From: a virus
Length of the DNA stretch: 22,065 nt
Reading direction: 5' to 3' (one strand)
IMG/VR virus record: IMGVR_UViG_3300047550_003964
Coordinates: 1 to 22,065 of that record
Shown: positions 6,895-13,268 of the stretch, in pieces
Numbering within the stretch: the stretch's first letter is position 1
Layout of the letters: every line of letters starts with the position of its first letter
Notes under the pieces: model-generated
Databases searched by the model: none
What the model saw: the letters and a program-made list of their open reading frames with translations, nothing else
Told to the model about the DNA's origin: nothing
Made by a program: the position numbers and the translations under genes

Positions 6895-7615
6895 CTGAGC
6901 ATCCTTTCGAGAGGTCTTTTGAGTAAGGCAAAAAGTAAGGACAATAGTTGCAGAGGCGATTTGGTGCTGATGGAATCATCTCCCACATTGCAGGATTTGT
7001 TTCCACATCGACCTGAGCAAGTAGAGCGTGGATGTTATCCATTCGCTCTAAACCTTTCAGAGCTACTGATTCGTCATAGTCATAAAGTTCTATGTGCATC
7101 TCATCTATGCCACCACTTGTGGGCAGATAGACAAGGGCAACTTGATTGACCTTTGCCCCTGTCTGCGCCATTCCATAGCCATAGAGTTGAATTTGTGTGA
7201 AGTATTGAGGGTTTTTGCCCTCTTTGCGTTTGCGATCCATCTGATTAGGACTTGTGGTCTTCCAATCAATGACGATGCCACGCACAGTGTCATAAAGGTC
7301 AACGGTGCCGGTCAGGTTGCCACGGATATTGACTCGCTTCTCGACTTCATAGCCTTCAATTCTTGCAAAGACATCTGCAAGATATTTATGGATTGCACTG
7401 CCAACTTGGGCGCTCCAATTAGAGGAACCGCCTTCGTTGGTCTTCTCCCAATCAAGGAGTTTGTAAGCAAGTCGCCTTGTGCAATCGTGACCAACTTCCG
7501 ATGGCCCGATAACGACTTGCTTGGCTCTTGGAGTCCAAATGCCTGCCTGAGTAATTATCTCAGAGAGGCCTTGACCTAGAGCTTTAGCAGGTGAAACAGG
7601 TGACACTAAGGTCAT
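6872..7615 (-). CDS. Cas4/RecB-like PD-(D/E)XK exonuclease with Fe-S cysteines
   Basis: The nuclease core is visible: H76 (GSAIHKYL), D106 in GTVDLYD, D117 and K119 in IDWKTT, and the QIQLYGYG motif around 143. One N-terminal cysteine (C45, HDCTRRLAY) and three C-terminal ones (CNYC at 222-225, C239) match the four-cysteine 4Fe-4S layout of Cas4/AddB-type nucleases. Phage homologues resect double-stranded ends for recombination. ATG at 7615 is preferred over TTG at 7618: it overlaps the upstream small ORF's stop (TGATG) and has GAGGA six bases before it. No CRISPR array or other cas gene is present, so a replication/recombination role is likely. Confidence 0.85.
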   Translation of the reverse strand: MTLVSPVSPAKALGQGLSEIITQAGIWTPRAKQVVIGPSEVGHDCTRRLAYKLLDWEKTNEGGSSNWSAQVGSAIHKYLADVFARIEGYEVEKRVNIRGNLTGTVDLYDTVRGIVIDWKTTSPNQMDRKRKEGKNPQYFTQIQLYGYGMAQTGAKVNQVALVYLPTSGGIDEMHIELYDYDESVALKGLERMDNIHALLAQVDVETNPAMWEMIPSAPNRLCNYCPYFLPYSKDLSKGCSGETATRN

Positions 7616-7695
7616 CAATCTTCCTCTTCTTCATCGTCATAATCAGGAATGATTGGCACAATCGGCTCAATCGGATTTATGTAAGGGATGCTCAT
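7615..7695 (-). CDS. proline-rich acidic micro-protein, 26 aa
   Basis: A 26-codon frame fills the gap exactly. Its ATG overlaps the upstream stop (ATGA, 7692-7695), its stop overlaps the exonuclease ATG (TGATG), and AGGA stands seven bases ahead. It encodes MSIPYINPIEPIVPIIPDY followed by an acidic tail. Prolines at 8, 11, 14 and 17 are spaced by three, as in a polyproline-II helix. The GAA/GAG codons of the tail also form the Shine-Dalgarno sequence of the exonuclease gene. It may be a functional peptide, for example a binding partner of the nuclease, or mainly a translational coupler. Confidence 0.6.
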   Translation of the reverse strand: MSIPYINPIEPIVPIIPDYDDEEEED

Positions 7696-8012
7696 TGTTC
7701 ATCCTGGCTTACAAGAGTGAATCTGCGATGAGTGCTTTGAACATTTAGGACATCAAGCACCTGTGGTGGCAAGATTTCCTTTGCTCGTTTCACATCAAAT
7801 CTTGTCGATGTGACAGTTGAGAACTTGACGACTTGTTGGCCTTTGTAAAGACCGACTTCATTATCGCCAAGAGCTGCTTCAATGTGGGAGCGCGCGACAT
7901 CGCCGACCTCTTCCCATTCTTTTATTTTGGCAAGGGCGTGGCGATATTGTTCAAGCCACATTGCGATATTCTCGTCAAAGTCCACCACGCCCTTTTCTAT
8001 TTCAGTTGACAC
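7692..8012 (-). CDS. YqaJ/exonuclease-associated domain protein
   Basis: This roughly 106-aa protein has a helical N-terminal half (NIAMWLEQYRHALAKIKEWE) and then a small domain with GLYKGQQVVKFSTV, TRFDVKRAKE and a final THRRFTL. This pattern matches the module found fused to or beside YqaJ/RecB-type phage exonucleases, where conserved K/R and basic-aromatic positions may contact DNA. The location one small ORF upstream of the Cas4-like nuclease agrees. The frame is open to TTG at 8060, but GTG at 8012 has AAGG seven bases upstream and avoids a 34-base overlap with the transglycosylase, so the shorter start is preferred. Confidence 0.6.
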   Translation of the reverse strand: MSTEIEKGVVDFDENIAMWLEQYRHALAKIKEWEEVGDVARSHIEAALGDNEVGLYKGQQVVKFSTVTSTRFDVKRAKEILPPQVLDVLNVQSTHRRFTLVSQDEQ

Positions 8013-8026
8013 GACCCCGCCTTGTT

Positions 8027-8398
8027 TCAGTAGTAGTTTTTTTCCTTGAAGTGACTCCAAGCCTTGCAGGGAGTCAGGTGTCGCCTATGGATGTAGGCAA
8101 GTGTTGCCACAAGTTGTGGCACCGATGCCTCGGTGTGTTTCATTCCGAGGTTGCGATAGGTGGCATCGAGCAGTTGCCCAATACCTTTGGCGCTGGAATC
8201 AGGGTTTTTTGCCTCTGCATTCCAGGCTGACTCCTTACCGAGCAATTTCGCCAGGCAGGAATACTCTTTTTTTGTCAGCAATTTCTTCGCCAATTTCTTA
8301 GCATCGACTTGCTGCAAGATAGGTCTTTCTTTGTAAACAATAGATGCAGGAATTGCAGGTTGTGGTGCAAATGCCGCATTCACCAACATTGAAGTCAT
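8027..8398 (-). CDS. SLT-like lytic transglycosylase
   Basis: The 123-aa protein carries the soluble-lytic-transglycosylase fold: catalytic glutamate E56 in LLGKESAWN, the AKGIGQLLDATY motif at about 69-80, a LVATLAYIHRRH helix and a PCKAWSHF end. These enzymes cleave peptidoglycan between MurNAc and GlcNAc. The first 25 residues are hydrophobic and Ala/Pro-rich and may help export, but no clear signal peptide is present. It is unusual to find it among recombination genes rather than with lysis or tail genes. The ATG at 8398 overlaps the WhiB stop (ATGA), with GGAG upstream. It could act in DNA entry or in lysis. Confidence 0.78.
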   Translation of the reverse strand: MTSMLVNAAFAPQPAIPASIVYKERPILQQVDAKKLAKKLLTKKEYSCLAKLLGKESAWNAEAKNPDSSAKGIGQLLDATYRNLGMKHTEASVPQLVATLAYIHRRHLTPCKAWSHFKEKNYY

Positions 8399-8865
8399 TG
8401 CGCTGACTCCGATGATGATGATGATTCCCCTGAAGGTTTTTCTGCGTTGAGTAATTGGGATTCTCCTTCTAATTTCGCAGCTCTCTTGAGAACCTGAGTG
8501 ACATAAGCCAATTCGATTTTCATTGTTGCTGCGATTTCTTTGGGTGTTCGCCCAAAAGAATGCAAGGATCGGATTGCATCAGCGCGATTGACTCGCCCTG
8601 TTTTGCGATTCTTAAATCCTTGCCCAAAGCCTCGCTGTGCAGGCGTGGTGCCTGCCCATATTCCGTGAGGGATTTGTTCTTTGAGCGCGTAGTCCAAGCA
8701 CTCCTTTCTTTCAGGACAACCGGCGCAAATAGTGCGCGCGATTGGAAGGCACTTTGCCTCTTGTTCTTTTGATTCAGGAAAAAATAAGTTTGGGTTGATG
8801 ATTCCTTTGCAACTCGCTTCAGGTAAAAGTGGAAGCGTTGGATAGAATAATTGTAGAACATTCAC
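8395..8865 (-). CDS. WhiB-family iron-sulfur transcriptional regulator
   Basis: The WhiB pattern is complete: C19, then C47-x2-C50-x5-C56 as 4Fe-4S ligands, and the GIWAGTT turn at 68-74, the equivalent of the family's GVWGG. A further cysteine at 39 is not part of the core. WhiB proteins occur only in actinobacteria and their phages and bind the primary sigma factor to alter promoter choice, so this gene fixes the host group. The protein is longer than usual: residues about 90-130 look like an HTH (RTPKEIAATMKIELAYVTQVL) followed by a Ser/Glu-rich tail. It starts at GTG 8865, with a GTGA overlap with the resolvase-like gene. Confidence 0.88.
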   Translation of the reverse strand: MNVLQLFYPTLPLLPEASCKGIINPNLFFPESKEQEAKCLPIARTICAGCPERKECLDYALKEQIPHGIWAGTTPAQRGFGQGFKNRKTGRVNRADAIRSLHSFGRTPKEIAATMKIELAYVTQVLKRAAKLEGESQLLNAEKPSGESSSSSESAQ

Positions 8866-9212
8866 TGCCTCTCACCTAGCCAAGATTCAAGGTCTTGAAT
8901 AACAAATGCCCTCTCGATAGAGGCGTTCCTTCTTTTAACAACAACGAATGATGGTGGAGCTTCTTCTAAGCCCCGCGCCTTTGCATAGTTGTTGGCTTCT
9001 TTGCAGGCCTCATCCCAAAAGGTCGGAAGGCTGATTGCTTTTCTGTTCTTAAGTTCCAAAACATAAGTTTTGCCAGCAATGAATGCAACAATATCTCCTT
9101 CATCTTTTGACCCCGATAGTCGCAAACGCTCGGCGGTGACACCGCGAGAACGCAACCACTTGAGAACTCCGATTTCAAAAGCAGAGCCTTTGCGACCATT
9201 GGGATTTGCCAT
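8862..9212 (-). CDS. Holliday-junction-resolvase-like PD-(D/E)XK nuclease
   Basis: This 116-aa protein has the small-resolvase pattern: the N-terminal GSAFEIGVLKWLRSRG helix with its glutamate, RLSGSKDEGDIVAF with the catalytic aspartate, and YVLELKNRK supplying E and K of the PD-(D/E)XK site. Proteins of this type resolve four-way junctions or act as phage recombination nucleases. Start ATG 9212 shares one base with the upstream stop (TAATG). With an endonuclease VII-like protein in the same operon, the phage may have two branch-cleaving enzymes; specificity cannot be told from sequence. Confidence 0.75.
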   Translation of the reverse strand: MANPNGRKGSAFEIGVLKWLRSRGVTAERLRLSGSKDEGDIVAFIAGKTYVLELKNRKAISLPTFWDEACKEANNYAKARGLEEAPPSFVVVKRRNASIERAFVIQDLESWLGERQ

Positions 9213-9547
9213 TACTTCACCAACTCTAATTTCGTAGGTTTGCCGGCGATGGCGCGGGCGAACTTCACTGCCATTATCAATTGCTCAGCCAAGGCCAGCG
9301 CCTCATCTTCTGTGATGCAGGCAAGTTTGACTGCGATGTCAGGCAGTTGCGCCCTGACCTTGTCGAGAAGCCTTGCAGCTTCTTGCGACTTCAAGGCATC
9401 AAGGCCTGAATGCTCGGCAAGGCGAGATAGGGCCAACAAAGGCACCTGAGCTACGACATCTTCGAGCAGGTCAAGGTTTGCATCCTGCTCTTCTAAGTAG
9501 AGAACAACTGATCCATCTGAGGCATTGTGGACAGAAAAAAGGTTCAC
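9212..9547 (-). CDS. hypothetical helical protein, 111 aa
   Basis: The start is chosen at GTG 9547: it overlaps the stop of the membrane-protein gene as GTGA, whereas the frame's further extension upstream (to 9589) lies inside that gene and reads like noise. The first 20 residues form a beta hairpin (GSVVLYLEEQD), and the rest is a long Leu/Ala-rich helical bundle. No family is recognised. It may be an oligomeric adaptor in the early operon, but this is a guess from composition only. Confidence 0.6.
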   Translation of the reverse strand: MNLFSVHNASDGSVVLYLEEQDANLDLLEDVVAQVPLLALSRLAEHSGLDALKSQEAARLLDKVRAQLPDIAVKLACITEDEALALAEQLIMAVKFARAIAGKPTKLELVK

Positions 9548-9696
9548 TTGCCCACCGCCCTTGCAAGAGCCTTCTGACGGCTCTCCCAAGCCTGCGCCTG
9601 CCTAATGCCCTCTTCTAGTGGGTCATCGTGTAAGCTCAGAATGCCCCATAAAAGGCAGAGAATGCCGATTATAGCCCCGAACATAACAAACTCCAT
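9544..9696 (-). CDS. small single-span membrane protein, 50 aa
   Basis: The start is ATG 9696, with AAGGGG about seven bases before it. The frame stays open to 9771, but that part has no binding site and reads as noise. One transmembrane helix (FVMFGAIIGILCLLWGILSL, 3-22) is followed by a charged helix ending RAVGK. It is the first gene of the minus-strand early operon, directly next to the divergent intergenic region, so it should be expressed early. Possible roles include membrane association of the replication complex or superinfection exclusion; none can be proved from sequence. Confidence 0.65.
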   Translation of the reverse strand: MEFVMFGAIIGILCLLWGILSLHDDPLEEGIRQAQAWESRQKALARAVGK

Positions 9697-9862
9697 ATAA
9701 CACCCCTTCTGTTGACTTGCGCTAAGTATGAGGGGAAGGGCTGACACCCTATGCCCGACACGCCGAAACACCGAATGGCTTGTGTATGGACAAAGGTAGG
9801 CACTTAGGCTACTGTTCTCTTATCGGGGCGAAAGGTAGTAGCTCCGAGAAACGGAAAAAGTA
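9697..9862. promoter_or_regulatory. divergent intergenic region between early operon and plus-strand cassette
   Basis: This 166-base gap separates genes pointing away from each other, so promoters for both directions should lie here. For the minus side no convincing -35/-10 pair was found by eye, and the ribosome binding site at 9701-9708 is the only clear signal. A candidate promoter for the plus side is given separately. There is no obvious operator repeat or hairpin. Confidence 0.55.
9787..9815 (+). promoter_or_regulatory. candidate sigma70-type promoter for the plus-strand cassette
   Basis: TGGACA at 9787-9792 (consensus TTGACA, one mismatch) is followed after 17 bases by TACTGT at 9810-9815. 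This -10 keeps the important T1, A2 and T6 positions of TANNNT, the form common in actinobacteria. Transcription would start near 9822 and leave about 40 bases of leader before the ATG at 9863. The match is moderate and chance occurrence is possible. Confidence 0.35.
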
Positions 9863-10177
9863 ATGAATACAGCAGACAGACAAGAAGCAACTCAGATTTA
9901 TTTTTATTTTGAGAATGATGTGACAGAAAAAGATTTGAGAAGCATTGTCAAGAAAGTAGAAACTTTCCGCAAGAATTGTGAATATAACACAACTGTTGCT
10001 TTCTTTATGTCAAGAAATGAAATTCAAGTTGTCGTCACATTTATTGATGTGGATAGACATTTATTTGACCGCACTCGTTCTTCTCTTGGTCGTCTTATTG
10101 ATTCACACAAGCAACCAGCGACTTATGGTTGGAGTCTTGATGTTTCTAATCTTATGAGAGAAAAGGTCAGCGCATAA
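9863..10177 (+). CDS. hypothetical protein of the plus-strand cassette, 104 aa
   Basis: This is the first gene of the only plus-strand block. It is AT-richer than its neighbours by eye. Predicted alternation of strands and helices (QIYFYFEND, a Lys-rich helix, TTVAFFMSRN, IQVVVTFIDVD, then a charged helix) suggests a small alpha/beta fold like a ferredoxin-type sandwich, but no family motif is recognised. The ATG at 9863 has a weak GGAAAAAG upstream. The stop shares one base with the next ATG (TAATG), so it is coupled to the RHH gene. A regulator partner or DNA-binding subunit are possibilities without direct evidence. Confidence 0.6.
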   Translation: MNTADRQEATQIYFYFENDVTEKDLRSIVKKVETFRKNCEYNTTVAFFMSRNEIQVVVTFIDVDRHLFDRTRSSLGRLIDSHKQPATYGWSLDVSNLMREKVSA

Positions 10178-10302
10178 TGAAGAAAATCAGAAGCGTTCGT
10201 GTATCGGATCAACTATGGCGCAAGGCGCAGGCGAAGGCGCGGGCAGAGGGCAAATCATTGTCCGAAGCCATCAACGATTTCTTGAAGGAGTATGTCAAAT
10301 GA
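10177..10302 (+). CDS. ribbon-helix-helix (CopG/Arc-type) protein, 41 aa
   Basis: A short frame fills 10177-10302 exactly: its ATG shares a base with the preceding stop, and its stop overlaps the Prim-Pol start (ATGA, 10299-10302). The protein opens with a basic strand, KKIRSVRVSDQ, continues LWRKAQAKARAEG, and ends SLSEAINDFLKEYVK. This is the ribbon-helix-helix pattern (beta strand, helix, turn, helix) of dimeric DNA-binding regulators. At 41 residues it is a minimal RHH. It probably binds DNA as a dimer and may repress this cassette or the divergent early promoter. No toxin gene is evident beside it. Confidence 0.75.
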   Translation: MKKIRSVRVSDQLWRKAQAKARAEGKSLSEAINDFLKEYVK

Positions 10303-10757
10303 CAACTGCCGAAATCGCCACCGCCTTTGCAAAGCGCGGTTGGTATGTTCTGCCTTGCTATCCACAACAAAAGATTCCATTCTTTCCGATAGCAAAGCAA
10401 GGTTATAAGTCAGCCTCGAATAAACCTGCCACAGTCAAGAAGTGGTTTGAGAAGTCGCCTTTGCTAAACATTGGAATTGCTTGTGCGCCATCAAATCTTG
10501 TGGTCTTTGATATTGACTACCGCAATGGCGGAAGCACCGATGGCTTAGACCTTGACACCTTCACAGTTGAAACAGGTGATGGCTTGCATCTCTACTACAA
10601 GGCACCAATTGGCGCTTCTTTCAAAGGCAAACTGCGCGATGGCGTTGACATCAAGTTCAATGGATATGTTGTCACCGCAGGATCAATGCACGAAAACGGC
10701 AAATTCTATGAAATTGTCAAAGACATTGAGCCTGCCCCTGTGATGGGATGGTGCTAA
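10299..10757 (+). CDS. stand-alone Prim-Pol domain protein, 152 aa
   Basis: The start at ATG 10299 (overlapping the RHH stop) is used; upstream in-frame sequence is the RHH gene in another frame. The protein is a single archaeo-eukaryotic Prim-Pol fold: AKRGWYVLPCYPQQKIP at the N-terminus, the catalytic DxD as VVFDIDYRNGG (D71, D73), GDGLHLYY with H97, then VDIKFNGYVVTAGSMH (117-131). Members synthesise primers and can extend DNA. There is no helicase domain, and the phage already has a PrimPol-helicase on the other strand. It could be a dedicated primase for a second mode of replication, a lesion-bypass enzyme, or a regulator. Confidence 0.82.
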   Translation: MTTAEIATAFAKRGWYVLPCYPQQKIPFFPIAKQGYKSASNKPATVKKWFEKSPLLNIGIACAPSNLVVFDIDYRNGGSTDGLDLDTFTVETGDGLHLYYKAPIGASFKGKLRDGVDIKFNGYVVTAGSMHENGKFYEIVKDIEPAPVMGWC

Positions 10758-10997
10758 ATGAATGGTTGGGATTTGCTTATTGTTTTCTTCACTGCCTTCT
10801 ATGCCTTTGCAATTGGAAGAAACATCTTCTTTTGGGCTTTCCTCTCAGCCTTTTATGGCTTTTGGATTCCACTTCTGATGGTGTTATTTATGCCAAAGCG
10901 CCAACCAAGTGCGGTCATCTTTCCGCAATGGTTTATGGATTGGGCTTCACCTAAATACATCAACCGAACAATCAAGAAGATGGAGCGCGAGTTCTAA
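10758..10997 (+). CDS. two-span membrane protein, 79 aa
   Basis: The ATG follows the Prim-Pol stop with no gap. Two hydrophobic helices (LLIVFFTAFYAFAIG at about 6-20 and FFWAFLSAFYGFWIPLLMVL at about 24-43) are joined by a short RN turn, then a soluble tail ends in basic-acidic IKKMEREF. Aromatic residues are frequent in both helices. No family is recognised. Holin-like, exclusion or membrane-anchor functions are all possible. The stop overlaps, on the opposite strand, the stop of the epimerase gene by four bases (CTAA), leaving no room for a terminator. Confidence 0.6.
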   Translation: MNGWDLLIVFFTAFYAFAIGRNIFFWAFLSAFYGFWIPLLMVLFMPKRQPSAVIFPQWFMDWASPKYINRTIKKMEREF

Positions 10998-11860
10998 ATG
11001 CCTTTCAAGGCTCGGTCAATGCCTTCTTCCAAAGAGATGCGAGGCTCATAGAAGGAGAGCATTTTGCGAGTGTCGCCAACCCGATATGCAACCCCAACAG
11101 GTGCAGTCGGGTTGGTTTTTATTTCAGCCAAATAACCTGCCTGCATCATCACAAGTTCTGCTAATTCAATGAAAGATGTCGCTCTACCTGAGCAGAGATT
11201 AGAAACCTCAACTTTGTTTGTTATTGCCTCAAAGGTAGCTCTTACAATGTCCTCGATGTGGATGAAGTCGCGCACCTGCGTTCCTTTGCCCCAAACATTG
11301 AAAGGCGCTTCCTTTTCTCTGCCTCTCTTGATAAATGAAGGGAATGGATAGTCAAGGCTTTGATCCGTGCCATAGCCTGAAAATGGGCGAAGGATGGTGA
11401 TGTTCAAGCCTTCGGCGCGAGCATAAGAGGCAAGTTTCTCGCCTGATAACTTTGCCCATCCATAGGTCAAATCAGGCGTTCTGATGTGGTCAAGGTTTAT
11501 ATCCCATTCTTTCAACTTCTGTTTGTATTCAGCGCGTTGCAAGAAAATCGGATAGGCAGCAGAGGATGAGAAATAAACTAAATGACCAGGGCGAGTGCGA
11601 AGCGCCCATTGGAATAAGTCGGCATCGATGGCCAAGTCAGAGGCAACTGCCAAAGGATTTCCTTCAATGGTGGCACGGCCACCGACAATGGCCGCGAGAT
11701 GGATGACGACATCAAACTTGGTGTCATCTTTGGCAAAGAAGTCACGGACATCGCGCCCATTCTTTATGTCAATGCCGGTGATTTGGTTGTTCTTGGTATC
11801 AAGATGCTTCTTGAAGTTAGTGCCGACAAAGCCCTCATCGCCTGTTATCAGGATTTTCAT
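10994..11860 (-). CDS. NAD-dependent sugar epimerase/dehydratase (extended SDR)
   Basis: The N-terminal Rossmann motif GDEGFVG (GxxGxxG, 7-13) follows MKILIT. FSSSAAYP near 97-104 supplies the catalytic Ser region, and YGWAK (Y133, K137) is the YxxxK pair. Length (288 aa) and the C-terminal NVWGKGTQVRDFIHIEDI segment are typical of nucleotide-sugar 4-epimerases/dehydratases such as GDP-fucose synthase or GalE relatives. ATG 11860 overlaps the glycosyltransferase stop (ATGA), so it is preferred to an in-frame start nine bases upstream. It likely supplies the sugar nucleotide used by the two glycosyltransferases upstream in the operon. The exact substrate is not determinable from sequence. Confidence 0.87.
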   Translation of the reverse strand: MKILITGDEGFVGTNFKKHLDTKNNQITGIDIKNGRDVRDFFAKDDTKFDVVIHLAAIVGGRATIEGNPLAVASDLAIDADLFQWALRTRPGHLVYFSSSAAYPIFLQRAEYKQKLKEWDINLDHIRTPDLTYGWAKLSGEKLASYARAEGLNITILRPFSGYGTDQSLDYPFPSFIKRGREKEAPFNVWGKGTQVRDFIHIEDIVRATFEAITNKVEVSNLCSGRATSFIELAELVMMQAGYLAEIKTNPTAPVGVAYRVGDTRKMLSFYEPRISLEEGIDRALKGI

Positions 11861-12594
11861 TTCCCCCACCTGTCGCTCTCATACTTATATTTCTCAGTGT
11901 TGGCTTCTGCCAATTGAGCCTCTCGGTCAATCCTAAAGATAAAGCGGTCATTCTCATCAAGAGCTGCGCCTATATGAGAGAGGCGAGTTGGAGCATCAAA
12001 GGCAATGCCTGTTCTAATTGACTTGCCCTCAATAGGTGTGTTGTAAAACGGATCGTGAATAAGAACTGAATCCTTGACCCAAGGATAGATAACTTTTTCA
12101 AGAAATGCTTGGTCTGTGGTGTAGAAGTCGCCAGGGTTATTTTCGGCAATAAGTTCTGCCATATCTCGAAACTTGTAGGTCTTGCCGGCAAACATTCCTG
12201 CGCTTATTGGATAGTTATGACCTGATGGATGGTCTTTGATGATGTGATAATCAAGACCTGATTGCTCCCATTCTTCGTGCGCTATTCGGTCGCGGAAGGA
12301 AAGGCGGGCATCGGCATCACGGCAGATGACCACTTCAAATTGCGGGTCAGAGAAGGCAAGATAACGCCAAAGTTTTGCCGTGTGATTTTCTTGCTCACTC
12401 ATCCTGACAATCTTCACGCCTTTGACAAGATTCAAGGTGCTGATGACCCATTCTTCAACGCTTTGTCCACAATAGAAAACTAAACGAAAGCCATCTTCAA
12501 ATGGAAAATAACGCAAGCCAAGAATTGCGTTCTTGATAGCTCCGATGGTGTAGCGCGGATCATTGCCATAGAGAGAGAATGAAACTGCTCTCAT
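11857..12594 (-). CDS. GT-A-type glycosyltransferase
   Basis: The 245-aa protein has a GT-A layout: an N-terminal strand, MRAVSFSLYGNDPRY, the metal/nucleotide-binding DxD as CRDADAR (D93, D95) after VVI, and an ISAGMFAGK acceptor-side motif. Proteins of this shape often lie with a sugar epimerase and another glycosyltransferase in phage and capsule clusters. The ATG overlaps the next upstream glycosyltransferase stop (ATGA). It probably transfers the sugar nucleotide product of the epimerase to a virion protein, DNA or surface glycan; which one is unknown. Confidence 0.8.
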   Translation of the reverse strand: MRAVSFSLYGNDPRYTIGAIKNAILGLRYFPFEDGFRLVFYCGQSVEEWVISTLNLVKGVKIVRMSEQENHTAKLWRYLAFSDPQFEVVICRDADARLSFRDRIAHEEWEQSGLDYHIIKDHPSGHNYPISAGMFAGKTYKFRDMAELIAENNPGDFYTTDQAFLEKVIYPWVKDSVLIHDPFYNTPIEGKSIRTGIAFDAPTRLSHIGAALDENDRFIFRIDREAQLAEANTEKYKYESDRWGK

Positions 12595-13268
12595 TTCGAC
12601 AAATCTCGCAAGAGAACTTGGTAGTCCTCGCTCTTGATGTAATTGTCATAGACCAAGGCATCGAATGAATACACCTCGCGGGCATTCACGGCGCGATAGC
12701 CTTCATCCCATTCGGCTTTGCCTGCTAAGGGATGGAGATGTTCAATGATTACTTGAGGCAGATAGACAAGATTTCCAAGGTCTTGTCCTAATTGCTTCCA
12801 AAAGTTATCAAGGTATAAGTGGCGAAGTTTCGGTGGCACCATCCCGCCAAGGGCGCTGACAATGGCTTTTGACAACATCACGGCAGTTGGCAAGTTCTCA
12901 CCTTGCAAGAGGTCATTGCCATAAGCCACGCCAGGGGCGCTGCCTATTGCCCTACTCAATGCAATATCCCAATCAGGCGTTCTGAATCTATGGTCATCGC
13001 CAATAAAGGTGAAAAAGTCATATTCATTGACATACTTCTTGGCAGCGACATTGACAGGATAAGCCATACCCCGTGTGGTATTTTCAATTTCTAGGATGTA
13101 TTCAACACCGACCGAGCTTCGATAATTGACTATCTCATCATCATCTTTGTCAACAACAAAGAGCAAATCAGAGCGACAAGAAAACTCTCTATGTGCTTGC
13201 AATACTTCAACTGCATTCTTTGGCCTGCCTCTAGTTGGCACAAGCACTAGGTTATTTTTCTGAATCAT
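12591..13268 (-). CDS. GT-A-type (family 2-like) glycosyltransferase
   Basis: Starting at ATG 13268 (GGGGA six bases upstream; the ATG at 13280 lacks one), the protein begins NLVLVPTRGRPKNAVEVLQA, the nucleotide-binding strand of GT2 enzymes. It has VDKDDDE near 40 and IGDDHRF (D91, D92) as the metal-binding acidic pair. The second half contains an acceptor-binding region with YLDNFW and IIEHLHP. It overlaps the DUF6378 gene by 17 bases. Together with the other two cassette members it is likely to build a short glycan; substrate unknown. Confidence 0.82.
   Translation of the reverse strand: MIQKNNLVLVPTRGRPKNAVEVLQAHREFSCRSDLLFVVDKDDDEIVNYRSSVGVEYILEIENTTRGMAYPVNVAAKKYVNEYDFFTFIGDDHRFRTPDWDIALSRAIGSAPGVAYGNDLLQGENLPTAVMLSKAIVSALGGMVPPKLRHLYLDNFWKQLGQDLGNLVYLPQVIIEHLHPLAGKAEWDEGYRAVNAREVYSFDALVYDNYIKSEDYQVLLRDLSK

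Noticed and set aside
6872-7615. Cas4-like gene as part of a CRISPR system
   Set aside because: No repeats or other cas genes; phage exonuclease context is sufficient.
10215-10298. Longer N-terminus of the small Prim-Pol (extra 28 residues)
   Set aside because: This part lies in another frame of the RHH gene and has Gly/Ala-rich noise; the ATGA overlap at 10299 supports the shorter start.
10177-10302. RHH protein as the antitoxin of a toxin-antitoxin pair
   Set aside because: No neighbouring protein has a recognisable toxin fold; the next gene is a Prim-Pol.
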